Source: Chara braunii (lineage: Eukaryota; Streptophyta; Charophyceae; Charales; Characeae). Taken from it: DNA of 29,976 bases. A program made the translations under genes and the position numbers. Location of the stretch: NCBI GenBank assembly GCA_003427395.1, contig BFEA01000304.1, forward strand, positions 1,346,618 through 1,376,593, in the 5' to 3' direction. The notes below the pieces were generated by a model that saw nothing but the letters and a program-made list of their open reading frames with translations, did not search any database and was not told where the DNA came from. This document shows positions 10,470-19,797 of this stretch, piece by piece. Numbering within the stretch: position 1 is the first letter of the stretch; every line of letters starts with the position of its first letter.

Positions 10470-11890
10470 TCTGGAAAGCATCCAAGGCGGGGGTTCGTAT
10501 GCTTTCAGAGTTGGCCTTGTTATCGACTTGGAATGCACCCGATTCGTCGGGGGTGGTACTTTGCCAACTCGGTGGTGACGGCCCAACCTCTGAGATTCAG
10601 GTCTTCGGACTCGGGCGAGGGGAAGGAGTATCTACATATCACTTCCTAGAGAGATGAGTACGTGATGACACAATGTGGGTCAACCCTCGACGAGTCCAGG
10701 GCGACATGGGGGTTAATTTATGTCCTTGCCGGTGGTCACCTTATGTACCACCGTTAAAATAAAAAACTGGAGACATAAGAAGCTCCAACCCACAGGAAGA
10801 AGTCGGAAATGAAGGTGATGATTCTCTTTACGCAGTGATAATGACTACGTTTTTGTTTTGAGTAACCTGATGATGAAGATGAATACTTCATCGCTCGTAG
10901 AACGGAAAGAGTAATTATTGCTCAGGTGGACAAAACGACCAACAAAATTTTTTATTCTCTAGATAATACTTTCCTCCAAGCAAGCCGCATATGGTACGGA
11001 GGTGTGGTCAAACTGAGAGTTCAAACTTTGGCCAAGAACCAAATCACTTATTGATCTGCATGGTAGCAGTGAAATTTACTTGCAAAACTCATTCCCGACA
11101 GGGTTTAATAGGTATGTCGATGGACCAACCTATAAGTCAAATGTTAGGTTGTCCATTCCTAATCTTTCGTCAATAGCGAGTCTCCGTCTTGGAAGCGGCG
11201 GTATAAAGTTATCGTCAGTCATATAGGCTGGGATGAATAACTCTGGCAGAATATCTCATCACGTCAAAAAACGATCTTGGGTGATTGATAAAAAGTACAT
11301 TGACTTTATTTATTTTGTGATTGACTTTATTTATTTTGTGATCGGAGAGTTATAAAGGGACTAGGATTATTTTTTGGGCTTCACGTTCGGTTGAGACCTT
11401 CCCAGTCGACCGACGTTCGTTTCGTAGCTGGGAGATCAGCGCCCTAGGGAACGGACAACGTTCGGGTCCACTTGGCGTTAACCAAATGTACCTATACTCC
11501 AGCGAACGAGCAAACGCCCTCCGCTGACCTACCTCTGCAGTTTCATGAAAAAACTTTCGCATGTGGGTCAGTAACATGGTAGGGATACGCCCCTGAGGAT
11601 GGTGACAACCCCTTAGGGAAGGCAAGTTGTGCCCCACGGGAACCTATCCTGTTGTAGGGGACCACGGGACGTACTGCCGGCGCACCCGGTTAGAGCGGCG
11701 AAGGAGCGATGCAACCGCGACCATTTCGGTGGTTCGTGGGGTTGTCATATGTCGTTCCCAGGTTGTTTCTTGTTAGTAGTTTTTTTTTTTTTTTTTTTTT
11801 CCCTCCTGCATGACATAGCCGGGAGAGCTCCCACGCTTGCCAAAAGGCGGGAACCGATGCGCTCAATACCGTCACACTCACATTTGCATG
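10470..11890 (+). repeat. LTR-like dispersed repeat, copy B
   Basis: Copy B is the direct partner of copy A at 5940-7330 with the same landmark order. The closest-matching part is 11350-11700 (GGTTGAGACC, GGGAGATCAGC, GGCGTTAACC, GGTGACAACCCCTTAGGGA, CCTATCCTGTTGTAGGGG). A segment of roughly 350 bp (about 10700-11150) has no obvious counterpart in A. A 26-bp duplication (TTGACTTTATTTATTTTGTGAT repeated near 11300-11342) is private to this copy. Confidence 0.6.
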
Positions 11891-11899
11891 AGGAGAGTT

Positions 11900-12296
11900 T
11901 ATGCTGCCCAAGTGAGCTCATGTAAGCACTACACTCACTTGGAGTAAGAGGAAGGGAATTGCTGCCAATTTAGAGGCTTGAAGGAAGAGATTGACCATTG
12001 AGGCTGCCGGGAGTGGTGCTGACCCAAGGAGGTGATCCGCCATAGCCCCCAGGCTATGGGAGAGGGAGGCGGGCTTAGAGGAGTTCATTTAGCCCTCCTA
12101 GAGGGGAGAACTCCATAACCCTAGTGGTAAGGGTTTGCCATAGCTTGGGTGAGACTAAGGAAAAAAAAAACATGAGGGCTTAAGGAAAAAGAAAGTCATA
12201 GTTGGGCAACACATGTGCAAGGAGAAAGAGAGTTTCATCAAGATTGGCAAATCAACACTAAGAGATTAGAGGAGGTGAGTGAGAACAAGAAAGAAA
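11900..12296. other. Purine-biased spacer, no gene
   Basis: The stretch is rich in GGAG/AAGG words and carries no supported gene or clear repeat. It joins the LTR-like copy B to the pyrimidine tract. Confidence 0.5.
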
Positions 12297-12540
12297 TGCT
12301 CTTCTTTTTCTTCTTTTTCTTTTTCTTCTTCTTCTTCTCATTCTCCCTCTTCTACTTCTTCTTCTTCTCCTCCTTCTTCATGTCCTTCCTCTTCATCCTC
12401 CTCCTCTCCTATCTCTTCTTCCTCTTCATCATCCTCCTACTCTTCTCTTCTTTTTTTTCTACTTTTTCTTCTACTTCTTTTCCTTCTCCTCGTTTAATAT
12501 TTTTCTCTCATCCCTCCTCACTTCCTTCCTCTCTCCATAG
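12297..12540 (+). repeat. Imperfect TTC/TCC polypyrimidine microsatellite
   Basis: About 240 bases are nearly pure pyrimidine, built from TTC, TTTTC and TCC units. The frames across it encode poly-Phe/Ser/Leu and are low-complexity artefacts. Long homopurine-homopyrimidine tracts can adopt triplex (H-DNA) structure. Confidence 0.9.
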
Positions 12541-12699
12541 CTAAGACATCCCAAGTATAGGGGAGGTAGGAAGTAACTCCTTCATTAGTAAGTATCTTTA
12601 TAATGACAATTTCTTCACCCCATGATAAATCATCACTTTGTACCATGTGATTTCAAGTTTGACAGCGCCTCACAATTTTTCTCTCTCTTCACTTGGGGA

Positions 12700-13290
12700 T
12701 TAATCGTTACTTTGGTTCTCACTCATGCTCGTGTTTTGGTGATCCTGTCCTCTTGCATTGTCAATTTCTTCACATAATAATGTTTTGTTTCAATCTTGTT
12801 GTTTTTATGAGCTTCATGCATGTGTTTGAGCGAGTCTCACTCATGTGTATAGCCCATCTCTCACATGATGATGTTCCGATTTAATCTTGTTTGCTTCCAT
12901 GAGCTCCATACATGTGTTTGAGCAAGTCACACTCATGTGCATAGCTCTCTCACATGATGATGTTCCGATTCAATCTTGTTGCTTTCATGAGCTCCATGCA
13001 TGTGTTTGAGTAAGTCTCACTCATGTGCATAGCTCATTTATCAAATGATGATGATGCGATTCAATCTTGTTTGCTTTCATGGCTTCATATACATGTTTGA
13101 GCTAGTCTCACTCATGTGTATCATCCATCTCTCGCATGATGATGTTCCGATTCAATCTTGTTTTCTTTCATGGCTTTATACACATGTTTGAGTTGTCTAA
13201 CTCATGTATATTATTCATCTCTCACATGATAATGTTCCGATTCAATCTTGTTTGTTTTCATGGATCCATGCATATGTTTCAACAAAACAT
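12700..13290 (+). repeat. 91-bp minisatellite, about six copies
   Basis: The word AATCTTGTT recurs at 12792, 12883, 12972, 13063, 13154 and 13244, a period of 89-91 bp. Each unit reads through TCATGAGCTCCATGCATGTG, TTTGAG, TCTCACTCATGTG, CATCTCTCACATGATG and TGTTCCGATTC. Units differ at several positions each, so the array is moderately old. Confidence 0.92.
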
Positions 13291-13399
13291 GTTATTCGTT
13301 AAAATAGGACATTATATTGTGTCCTCTTTCTAACGAATTCATTTTTGGCTGCATTCCAAGCAATGTAGGCACGCCCATCCACGGCTTAAGCACATGCAG

Positions 13400-14145
13400 A
13401 AGTGTGTTGAGATCCGTACTTGTGAAACTTTATAAATGATATCCCAAATGAGGAAGCGTGTTCAAACCCGTACATGTTAGGCACGCCGCACGGGAACCTT
13501 GTATGGAAGTGTGCCGGGATCCTTACTTGCTGAACTTCAAAAACATGGCAGTGCTGGGATCCGTACTTGTTAAACTTCATAAACGAATAACGACAGGCAC
13601 GCCCATCAGGGAACCCTGTGCGGAAGTGTGCTGGGAGCCTTACTTGTTGAACTTCAGAANNNNNNNNNNNNNNNNNNNNNNNNNNNNNNNNNNNNNNNNN
13701 NNNNNNNNNNNNNNNNNNNNNNNNNNNNNNNNNNNNNNNNNNNNNNNNNNNNNNNNNNNNNNNNNNNNNNNNNNNNNNNNNNNNNNNNNNNNNNNNNNNN
13801 NNNNNNNNNNNNNNNNNNNNNNNNCTTGTTGAACTTCAGAAATATGCCACGAATCTTGTGCCGAAGTGTGTCGGGATCCGCACTTGTTAAACTTCATAAA
13901 CGAATAACGACAGGCACGCGCATCAGGGAACCCTGTGCGGAAGTGTGCCGGGATCCGTACTCGTTAAACTTCAATTCCATAATTGTGACGAGCAATGTGT
14001 CATGATTGCATCCTCGTTGGATAATTATATTAGAAGACGTAGAGTAGCGAAAGGCACGCCCATCCGGGATGCCTGTGCGATAGTGTGTCGGGAGCCACAC
14101 TTGTCAAACTTCAAGTTTGTGAATGTGATGAGCAAGTTATCATGA
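13400..14145 (+). repeat. Degenerate GGATCC-palindrome repeats around the gap
   Basis: Units of 40-80 bp contain AGGCACGCCCATC, GGGAACCCTGTGCGGAAGTG and GTGCCGGGATCCGTACTTGTTAAACTTC. The GATCC cores near 13412, 13518, 13557, 13874 and 13950, with decayed GGGAGCC versions near 13637 and 14091, match the core of the 24-nt palindrome found perfectly at 23051-23074. Only the AAGT/ACTT part of the outer stem survives, so these are older or sub-family copies. The surrounding short frames have no recognisable product. Confidence 0.7.
13660..13824. other. Assembly gap (165 N)
   Basis: The flanks on either side share CTTGTTGAACTTCAGAA, so the gap lies inside the local repeat array and its true length is unknown. 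Confidence 0.98.
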
Positions 14146-14760
14146 TTAAATCCTTGTTGGATAATACTATTCATTTCGTTTATGCGTGAGTTGTACATTC
14201 ATGACTATCGTCTCGTCTGAGGCGGTTGTCAGGATGTTGTAGAGATTCAGACTTCTTTAGAAGTACAAACAGTAACTGTTATTTTTGACATATAATTTAT
14301 TTTTCCCGGTCAAGAATGCAAAATTGTCGGTCACATGTAATTCAGGCGGTCACAAGTACATGATTGTCTATGCACACAAGAGACGTGATGTCACTGGTCT
14401 TTCACTCTTTGCATAACGAACCTCACACCCACACACTCGCCGAGATTTGTCTTGCATCCACACTCCAATTCGTCATGTCGCACCACACACACGAATACCA
14501 TTTCGAGGTGAATTATATGCACAACCTTTGATGACCTGGACACAATTTGCAACGAGGACTGCAATGCGATAAATGTAATGACACGACAGACGAGCCGGAC
14601 CTGACAGAGATTCCGAAGGCAATACTCGACACCAAACTGGCAGTCAACATGCCAAAGACAACTCAAACCCGCAACACTGAAAGAAAGTAATGTCGTTGTG
14701 AAAACGACACTTAAAATATGAAATATTATGAAACAAAAGTTTGCAAATCAATCGAATCCA
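14146..14760. other. Spacer without supported gene
   Basis: The 91-codon minus-strand frame at 14391-14666 has no recognisable motif. No repeats link this stretch to the rest of the window. It forms the 3' flank of the Ulp1-like frame. Confidence 0.5.
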
Positions 14761-15432
14761 TCAAAGACAATGACATTCCAAGACACATGATGCCAGTTGT
14801 CGTCTAATATACGGAATATTTTTACAAGAGAACCTGAAAGGCGGTCGATCGCCACATTGCAACAGTGTCGCAAACATTAACATAAATACCCCGCAACTAA
14901 CTCCATCCACTTGTCTTGGAACTCCCTCTATAACAACATTTGCTGCCACCGACTTCCAGCGCCTACACGAGCGCCTATGTGATGTTTCACATTCCAAATA
15001 GTGTACGATCAACTCAAAAACACTAAGGTAAAAACTAGAATTGACTACAACGCAAGGAAAAGAATCGAAAATCTCAAGAACATTATCTCTCAAGCTCACG
15101 GAAAGGAGAATCCAGTGATCATTATCTTTGAGGACTGGAACAAAGATAATATCATATTCAAGCAGATCCACGTTTTTAGCCCATCTTTCCACCCCGCCGT
15201 GCCCTTGAAGTTGCAGTTTACTGAAGAAGAAAGAATTAAAGGTGAAGACTCGAAGGTCTGGCGGGATGTCACTTGTCCCATATGCGGTCGTTCCTAATAG
15301 CGCCATATAGAAGTTGACCACCTCATCATTCACCCTGCCGTCGGTAAGTGAGAGGGTGAGAATATCCTTCGCTGCAATTCGCAACTGACCATCGTGGAGG
15401 GTCGAGAGTACAGTGTCAGGTGGCACCAAGCG
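14761..15432 (-). pseudogene. Ulp1/C48-family cysteine protease domain (SUMO-protease-like), interrupted upstream
   Basis: C48 peptidases of this type cleave SUMO-like modifiers or process precursors; Ulp1-like domains are also common cargo of plant DNA transposons. Counting from the LVPP residues (residue 1 at 15429), the domain spans nearly the whole ~222-aa frame. It has a VNDEVVNFYM substrate-binding segment (about 33-42), His-Trp at 105-106 in KDNDHWILL, Asp122 in EIFDSF, Gln173 in PRQVDG and Cys179 in VSCGVF. All catalytic residues are present and the domain length is normal. No ATG begins this frame. It stays open further upstream apart from one TGA at 15433-15435, so the frame is the 3' exon of a longer, broken or mis-sequenced gene. 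It lies on the same strand as the ParB-like gene and 1.6 kb downstream of it. Family is near certain; cellular target unknown. Confidence 0.9.
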
Positions 15433-15435
15433 TCA

Positions 15436-15500
15436 TTCAATGTTGTCCAAAACCCGCAAGCTTCCGATCGCAGTCACTGTTGTTCCAGGTGCCGTGGCCC
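15436..15500 (-). pseudogene. Upstream part of the Ulp1 exon beyond the in-frame TGA
   Basis: In the same frame as the protease, codons read VLDNIE just before the TGA at 15433-15435 and stay open back to a possible splice acceptor (TTGTGCAG, near 15503-15510 on the minus strand). The acceptor has a pyrimidine-rich stretch (CCCCCCCTGTCCTTCGCTC) ahead of it. A single substitution would explain the TGA. The precise acceptor is my inference. Confidence 0.4.
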
Positions 15501-15554
15501 GCACTGCACAACATCGAGCGAAGGACAGGGGGGGAAGTAAGAAACGGAACACTA

Positions 15555-15835
15555 AGGATTCTCCTTCATCGCACGACGAGAAGCTAAGTATTTCTCATAC
15601 ATGGCCTGACCCCTAGTCACAAATCGTGGATGTGTCCCTTTCTCTGGGGGCAAAAGGGAAAGACACTCCTTAATGGTAATGGCATGCTCCTTCTTCCCGA
15701 TTTCGACATCAACCCCTGACGCCTTTAACATGTCCTTGTGTTTTGTCGTCAACCCCGGGACTGTATGCAGTATGTGTTCCGGTCCGGGATATTTAGAGGG
15801 TCTCTGTGTTTGAGACGACCCTTCCCCCTGTACAA
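15555..15835 (-). CDS. Probable upstream exon of the Ulp1-like gene (unrecognised N-terminal region)
   Basis: The frame reads through hydrophilic sequence with IPGL-like VPGLTTKHKDMLKASG, EIGKKEHAITIKECLSLLPP and GQAMYEKYLASRRAM, and ends in a TAG just past a possible GT donor. A good acceptor (TTGTACAG) stands at its 5' edge near 15835. Only 40-120 bp separate it from the protease exon, a fitting small intron. The upstream tail of the longer open frame (to 16034) lies in the duplicated 316-bp repeat and is less believable. I do not recognise a domain. Confidence 0.4.
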
Positions 15836-16455
15836 CAGAAGAAAGACAAAACGGAAAGTGAATACACGTTTCCGAAGAAGAACCCGACGAAACGACAATT
15901 AGACCACGAAATCTAAAAGACGCAGGACCCATGCAATTACAGAACCTCGTCATGCCATGAGAGTGCGAGAGAGAGAGAACTTCCGCACGAGCCACGTTGC
16001 TAAATAAAACGAGCAGTGCACTCGAGCTCAACACCCCCGCCCTTCAGAAGGGAAAAGCACATCAAGTCACAGAAGCGGAAGGCAAACATCTCTGAAGTCC
16101 GGATCCCGGCGGACTTTTCCAACCCAGGGAGATGACCCAACCCCTGTGCAACCGAAGGAAGAGAAAATGGAAAATGAACTCACGTAATCCAAGACGAACC
16201 CGACGAAAACGACAACTCAAGAACCACGAAATGTAGAAGACGCAGGACCTATCTATTTACAGAGCCCCGTTTAGCCATGAGAGAGATAGAGAATACTTCC
16301 GCGCAAGCCCCGCTGGAAAACAAAAAGAGCAATGCGTTCGACCTCGACACCCCCGCCCTTCAGAAGGGAAAACCTCAACAAGCCACAAACCCGGAGGCCA
16401 AACATTCGTGAAGTCAGGATCCCGACGGACTTTTCCCAATCGAGGCACCAGAAGA
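15825..16455 (-). repeat. 316-bp tandem duplication, each copy ending in a GGATCC palindrome
   Basis: Landmarks repeat 316 bp apart: CCTTCAGAAGGGAAAA at 16041 and 16357, GACGCAGGACC near 15920 and 16236, and AACCCGACGAAA near 15882 and 16198. The copies are about 80% alike. Each carries a palindrome at its end (16094-16116 and 16410-16432). In the first, the stem has changed to AAGTCCG/CGGACTT, a matched change from AAGTTCG/CGAACTT elsewhere. A third palindrome lies at 16482-16503. Confidence 0.8.
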
Positions 16456-16750
16456 GTAACCGCGTTACGCAGCGGCCTTGGCAGTGCGGATCCCGGCGGA
16501 CTATCATTCCGAAAGAGAAACACCATCCTTCCATTATGTGAGGGAACGCTTCAACAAAAACACACATGTTTTTGTCTCGTGCGCATTGACAGACACTGCG
16601 GTCACCGGCACGCAGACAGAGTGGCGTTTGTCACTGCTTACCAGCTGGTTTGTCTCTCCGCTCCTTAATCGGCGAAGTTGGTGCGGGCAAGGCCAGCACG
16701 TCAAGAGCTCGAGTGTCGGCGATAGTTTTTTTCGGGGATGTGACATCTTG

Positions 16751-17002
16751 TCATCCCCCGATCCCGCGTTCTCCTCTGCTGGCGATGGTTGGCGGCAGCA
16801 TCGGAGAGCTCGTCGGCGAGAAATCGGCGACAGATCCCCCGGAAGGTTTGACGTCGAGAGGGTCGTCGACACCAGGCATCGAGGACGGCTGCGCGGACAT
16901 TTGGTGGTCACCCAGGATGCCGTCGATAACTTCTTCGATGTCAATACGCACACTCGGCTTAGTCAGGCTGACTGCTACACGAGCTTCGTTGAACCGGTGT
17001 TA
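16751..17002 (-). pseudogene. Continuation of the large minus-strand frame beyond an in-frame TAA
   Basis: The TAA at 17000-17002 that ends the long exon is followed in the same frame by 82 more open codons to a stop at 16751-16753. They begin HRFNEARVAVSLTKPS, then RIDIEEVIDGILGDH, then turn Ser/Pro-rich. An acidic, helical-looking segment directly abutting the stop suggests that the TAA is a recent interruption rather than the original terminus. No known domain is recognised. Confidence 0.45.
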
Positions 17003-19669
17003 GAGATCGACGACAGACGTCATTGCTTGGACGTCATAGTCATCACGTTCTGCCGAAAGGCTTGTGACCACCTGTGTCTCCATACACAGTGCCGTGTCAT
17101 CGTCGTCCTCGTCTTCCTCACGGTGTTCTCCGTACAGCTGCCCGAATCCGTCAGAAGACTCCCCAGATCTGTCATCGTCGTCGGCGAAAGTCCGTTCGTC
17201 GTCTCCTGTATCGAGTTCACCTTTTCCCCCCTCCTGCCCTCCTAGCAACCCAGCCAACTCCGTTTCTTCCCCTTCCTCTCCTTTATCCTCTTCTTCCTCC
17301 CCTTCCTCCCTTCCCTCCTCCAATTCCTCCCCTGTGTCTCCTTCCTCCACTTCCTTCTCTTTGTCCATCACCCTGCCTTCTTCCCTTGCATGCAATGCAG
17401 CCACTTCGCCCGAACCCGTGTCGATTCCCGATGAATGCGCTTCCGGCCCGCTGCACGCATCCCCTCCCGCCTGCACCAATATCCCTGGTTGGCCCCCCTT
17501 ACCTGAAGATGTTCGGATCCCGGCGAACTTCGCCGACTCCCTGTCGCTGGGCCCTCCACACGCCTTGCCTGAAGAAGTTCGGATCCCGGCGAACTTCGCC
17601 GCCTCCCTGTCGCTGGGCCCTCCGCACTCCTTGCCTGGAGAAGTTCGGATCCCGGCGAACTTCGCCGTCTCCCTTTCACCGGGCCCTCCACACGCACCCT
17701 CTCGCTCCGACCGAAGTGGTTGGCGATCCCCCGCAGGCGGCGAAGTCCCGTCCCTCACCGCACCGCTGTCTATTTTGGGATGAGGACTCGCCACCCCCGC
17801 TCCTGACCAGCTCTGCGCGCCCGTCCTCTCTGTCCGCTCTGCAAGCATTGAAGTTCGGATCCCAGCGGACTTGGACGTTTTGACCGAGCCGGCACGGAGA
17901 GCAACCAAGGCCGCCATCACCGAGCAGGCGGATGAACTGGGCACGTCCTCCGACTGTGCCGAGCATTCCGGACCGGGACCGGTAGACTGCTGACGCCCGA
18001 GGGCCTCCCCCGCCACCCCGCCGCTGCCTTCCGTTGTCGTGGTGTCGCCCTGAGACCCGCCCTCAGCCTCGTCGCCGTCTTGTTGTCGCCCCGGGACTCG
18101 TTTGCCGCCCCCATCCTCGTCGCCCTCGTTCTCCCCACCTTCCGGTCCCCGGGACCCTGTTCTTACATGCGTCCCACTGGGAGGGGGGATTTTCCAGTCC
18201 ACCCTTCCTTTCGAGGGGCTCGTGTCGAGGTCGTAGTAGTCCTCCGTCAGCTCCAACCAGCACTTGTCCTGAAGTCTGGCGAACAATCGCCCGGCTGTGG
18301 AAATGACGGACACGTCGTCGGGCTCGAAAGAGCCATTCTCGACCCTCACTTTCTGGAGGACCGCAATTCTAGCGACGTTGAGGAAGTCAGACTTCGACCC
18401 GCGAGGGAGTGGCATCCATCCTCCATCCGGGACAGCGACCGCCACGATCCACTCACCCTTTTGGATCGCCGGCTGGATGACTCCTGGATGCCAAATCATG
18501 TCATGGCCCCAGTCCGCCTCCATGGAACGACTTTGAGGCTCAGGCAGGAAGTGAATGTTGGCATTCGTCCAAGACAGATGATCGGGTGGGATGTCAGACC
18601 CGGGACGCAGTGAGGGATGGCCGGAGGCCAGAGCTTGCATTCTCTGCAGCAACTTCATCGGGGTAGTGCCAGGCGCCGGTTTCGCCATCGGTGACACGAG
18701 GGATGCCGGGCTTGTCGACGGACCTGCCAAGGACGACCTTGTACCGTGCTGTGCGGAATGTTGGTCGTACTGCAGGTCGAGGCTTTCGGTGTCGCTGCCC
18801 TCCTCGTCCGCGGTCGCGTCGAACTCGATGCCGGTGGTCTCCTCATCTTCCGTGGAGATCAAGGAGGAGTAACTGCCGAACGTCAGCTCCTCCTTTGACT
18901 CCACGAAGTAAAGGGACTGCAATCTCTCGAGGAAGGTCTTTGCGTTCATGCGGGAGGCGCCGTGGTAGTTGTCGAGCAACGTGAACATGTGGTCCTTGCG
19001 GCGCACGTACTCGGCGTCGGTGTCTCTCTTCGGCCGCGTTTGCAGGAACAAGAAGTCGTATATCTTGTTGCGCTTCCTCGCACTCAACTTGAACCACATG
19101 TCCGTCTCGTTGTTCCACGCGCGAGCCCGAGTCTCGGTGACGACCATGAACTCGCAATTGTGGGCACTCGAATTGACCTCGGTTTTGACGAGATCAATTG
19201 TAAATTGCAAGAGCTCGGAGTTCCCTTCCATCGCGATGACGTGCCGTCCTGCCTTCAGTACTTCCCAGACTGACAGCGCGTGTGGCTTCCCGAGGAAGAC
19301 GACACCCTCCCCCTTCTTGGTGATGGATTCGAGAAGCTGAACGAATTGGGCGGGGTTGCATTCCATGTCCCCGTACACAATGCCCCGACGTGCAGGCGAG
19401 GTATGCGACCAGTCGCAAGCGTTGAATGGGATGTCGGACACATCCGTTTGCGTAACCTTCTGTGGTACCCGCACTGCAGCAGCGGCGCCTGCCGGCAGTT
19501 TCCCCTCGTAGACGACGGACGTGTTGGCCCGCAAATCGTCGCCTTTGAAGAGTATGTACATCCGGTCGTCTTCCGTGTATAAATTGTTCCCGACGGGGAA
19601 GCTTTTTTTTGTTGACTCCTCCTCACCCACTTCCCTTCCAGCAGTTTGACGAAAGAAAGATGGTTCATG
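17000..19669 (-). CDS. Exon 3: methyltransferase-like region, unknown middle domain, acidic tail with in-frame palindromes
   Basis: This 889-codon block is the 3' part of the gene starting at 22414. The N-terminal ~230 residues resemble the end of an amino-methyltransferase fold: VYGDMECNP, then VVFLGKPHALSVWEVLKAGR, then HVIAMEGNSELL, which has the spacing of the F.G.G SAM-binding loop and the acidic ribose-binding position. The second glycine is missing and no DPPY box is visible, so activity is doubtful. A middle region (about 18240-18600) with GEWIVAVAVPDGGWMPL and ARLQDKCWLELTEDYYDLD is unrecognised. The remainder is Gly/Glu/Asp-rich and disordered, carrying three 22-aa repeats. A small Cys-poor acidic C-terminus suggests nuclear partner binding, but this is inference. 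It is joined to exon 2 through a 128-bp intron in phase 0. Confidence 0.55.
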   Translation of the reverse strand, partial: HEPSFFRQTAGREVGEEESTKKSFPVGNNLYTEDDRMYILFKGDDLRANTSVVYEGKLPAGAAAAVRVPQKVTQTDVSDIPFNACDWSHTSPARRGIVYGDMECNPAQFVQLLESITKKGEGVVFLGKPHALSVWEVLKAGRHVIAMEGNSELLQFTIDLVKTEVNSSAHNCEFMVVTETRARAWNNETDMWFKLSARKRNKIYDFLFLQTRPKRDTDAEYVRRKDHMFTLLDNYHGASRMNAKTFLERLQSLYFVESKEELTFGSYSSLISTEDEETTGIEFDATADEEGSDTESLDLQYDQHSAQHGTRSSLAGPSTSPASLVSPMAKPAPGTTPMKLLQRMQALASGHPSLRPGSDIPPDHLSWTNANIHFLPEPQSRSMEADWGHDMIWHPGVIQPAIQKGEWIVAVAVPDGGWMPLPRGSKSDFLNVARIAVLQKVRVENGSFEPDDVSVISTAGRLFARLQDKCWLELTEDYYDLDTSPSKGRVDWKIPPPSGTHVRTGSRGPEGGENEGDEDGGGKRVPGRQQDGDEAEGGSQGDTTTTEGSGGVAGEALGRQQSTGPGPECSAQSEDVPSSSACSVMAALVALRAGSVKTSKSAGIRTSMLAERTERTGAQSWSGAGVASPHPKIDSGAVRDGTSPPAGDRQPLRSEREGACGGPGERETAKFAGIRTSPGKECGGPSDREAAKFAGIRTSSGKACGGPSDRESAKFAGIRTSSGKGGQPGILVQAGGDACSGPEAHSSGIDTGSGEVAALHAREEGRVMDKEKEVEEGDTGEELEEGREEGEEEEDKGEEGEETELAGLLGGQEGGKGELDTGDDERTFADDDDRSGESSDGFGQLYGEHREEDEDDDDTALCMETQVVTSLSAERDDYDVQAMTSVVDL
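17509..17700 (-). repeat. Three in-frame 66-bp repeats carrying the GGATCC palindrome
   Basis: GTTCGGATCCCGGCGAACTTC recurs at 17511, 17577 and 17643 (last base included), a 66-bp, 22-codon period. The encoded repeat is AKFAGIRTSSGKACGGPSDRE with small changes. A fourth, separate in-frame copy (17850-17873) encodes KSAGIRTS. The period is a multiple of three, so duplication preserved the frame. Confidence 0.92.
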
Positions 19670-19797
19670 CTGGCCAGAAAGGAGAGGTTCTACTGCCGCG
19701 GGACAAAAACAACGAGCGTCCAATGCGACGGACACCACGTCTGGAGTTGGGAATTCAGAGTGTCGAACGCTTGCGGTTTTCAAAGCTTTAGGTTCAC
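19670..19797 (-). other. Inferred 128-bp intron between exons 2 and 3
   Basis: The donor is CCG|GTGAAC (intron begins at 19797) and the acceptor is CTTTCTGGCCAG|CAT (exon resumes at 19669), with a pyrimidine tract ahead of it. Both exons are in phase 0 at this join, and the upstream frame meets a TGA soon after the donor. This gives LDLCEP joined to HEPSFFRQ. An alternative acceptor (GCGGCAG) lies about 23 bp upstream. Confidence 0.55.

Noticed and set aside
12215-12544. Poly-Phe/Ser/Leu frames
   Set aside because: They are translations of a polypyrimidine microsatellite.
16478-17245. 255-codon plus-strand frame
   Set aside because: It is antisense to the minus-strand frame and Ulp1-side repeats, has mixed composition and no domain, and is best explained as a shadow in GC-rich DNA.
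17064-17883. Two 239-269-codon plus-strand frames rich in Ser/Pro
   Set aside because: They are antisense to the acidic Glu/Asp/Gly tail of the large gene; Ser/Pro-rich translation is what the complement of GAG/GAA codons gives.
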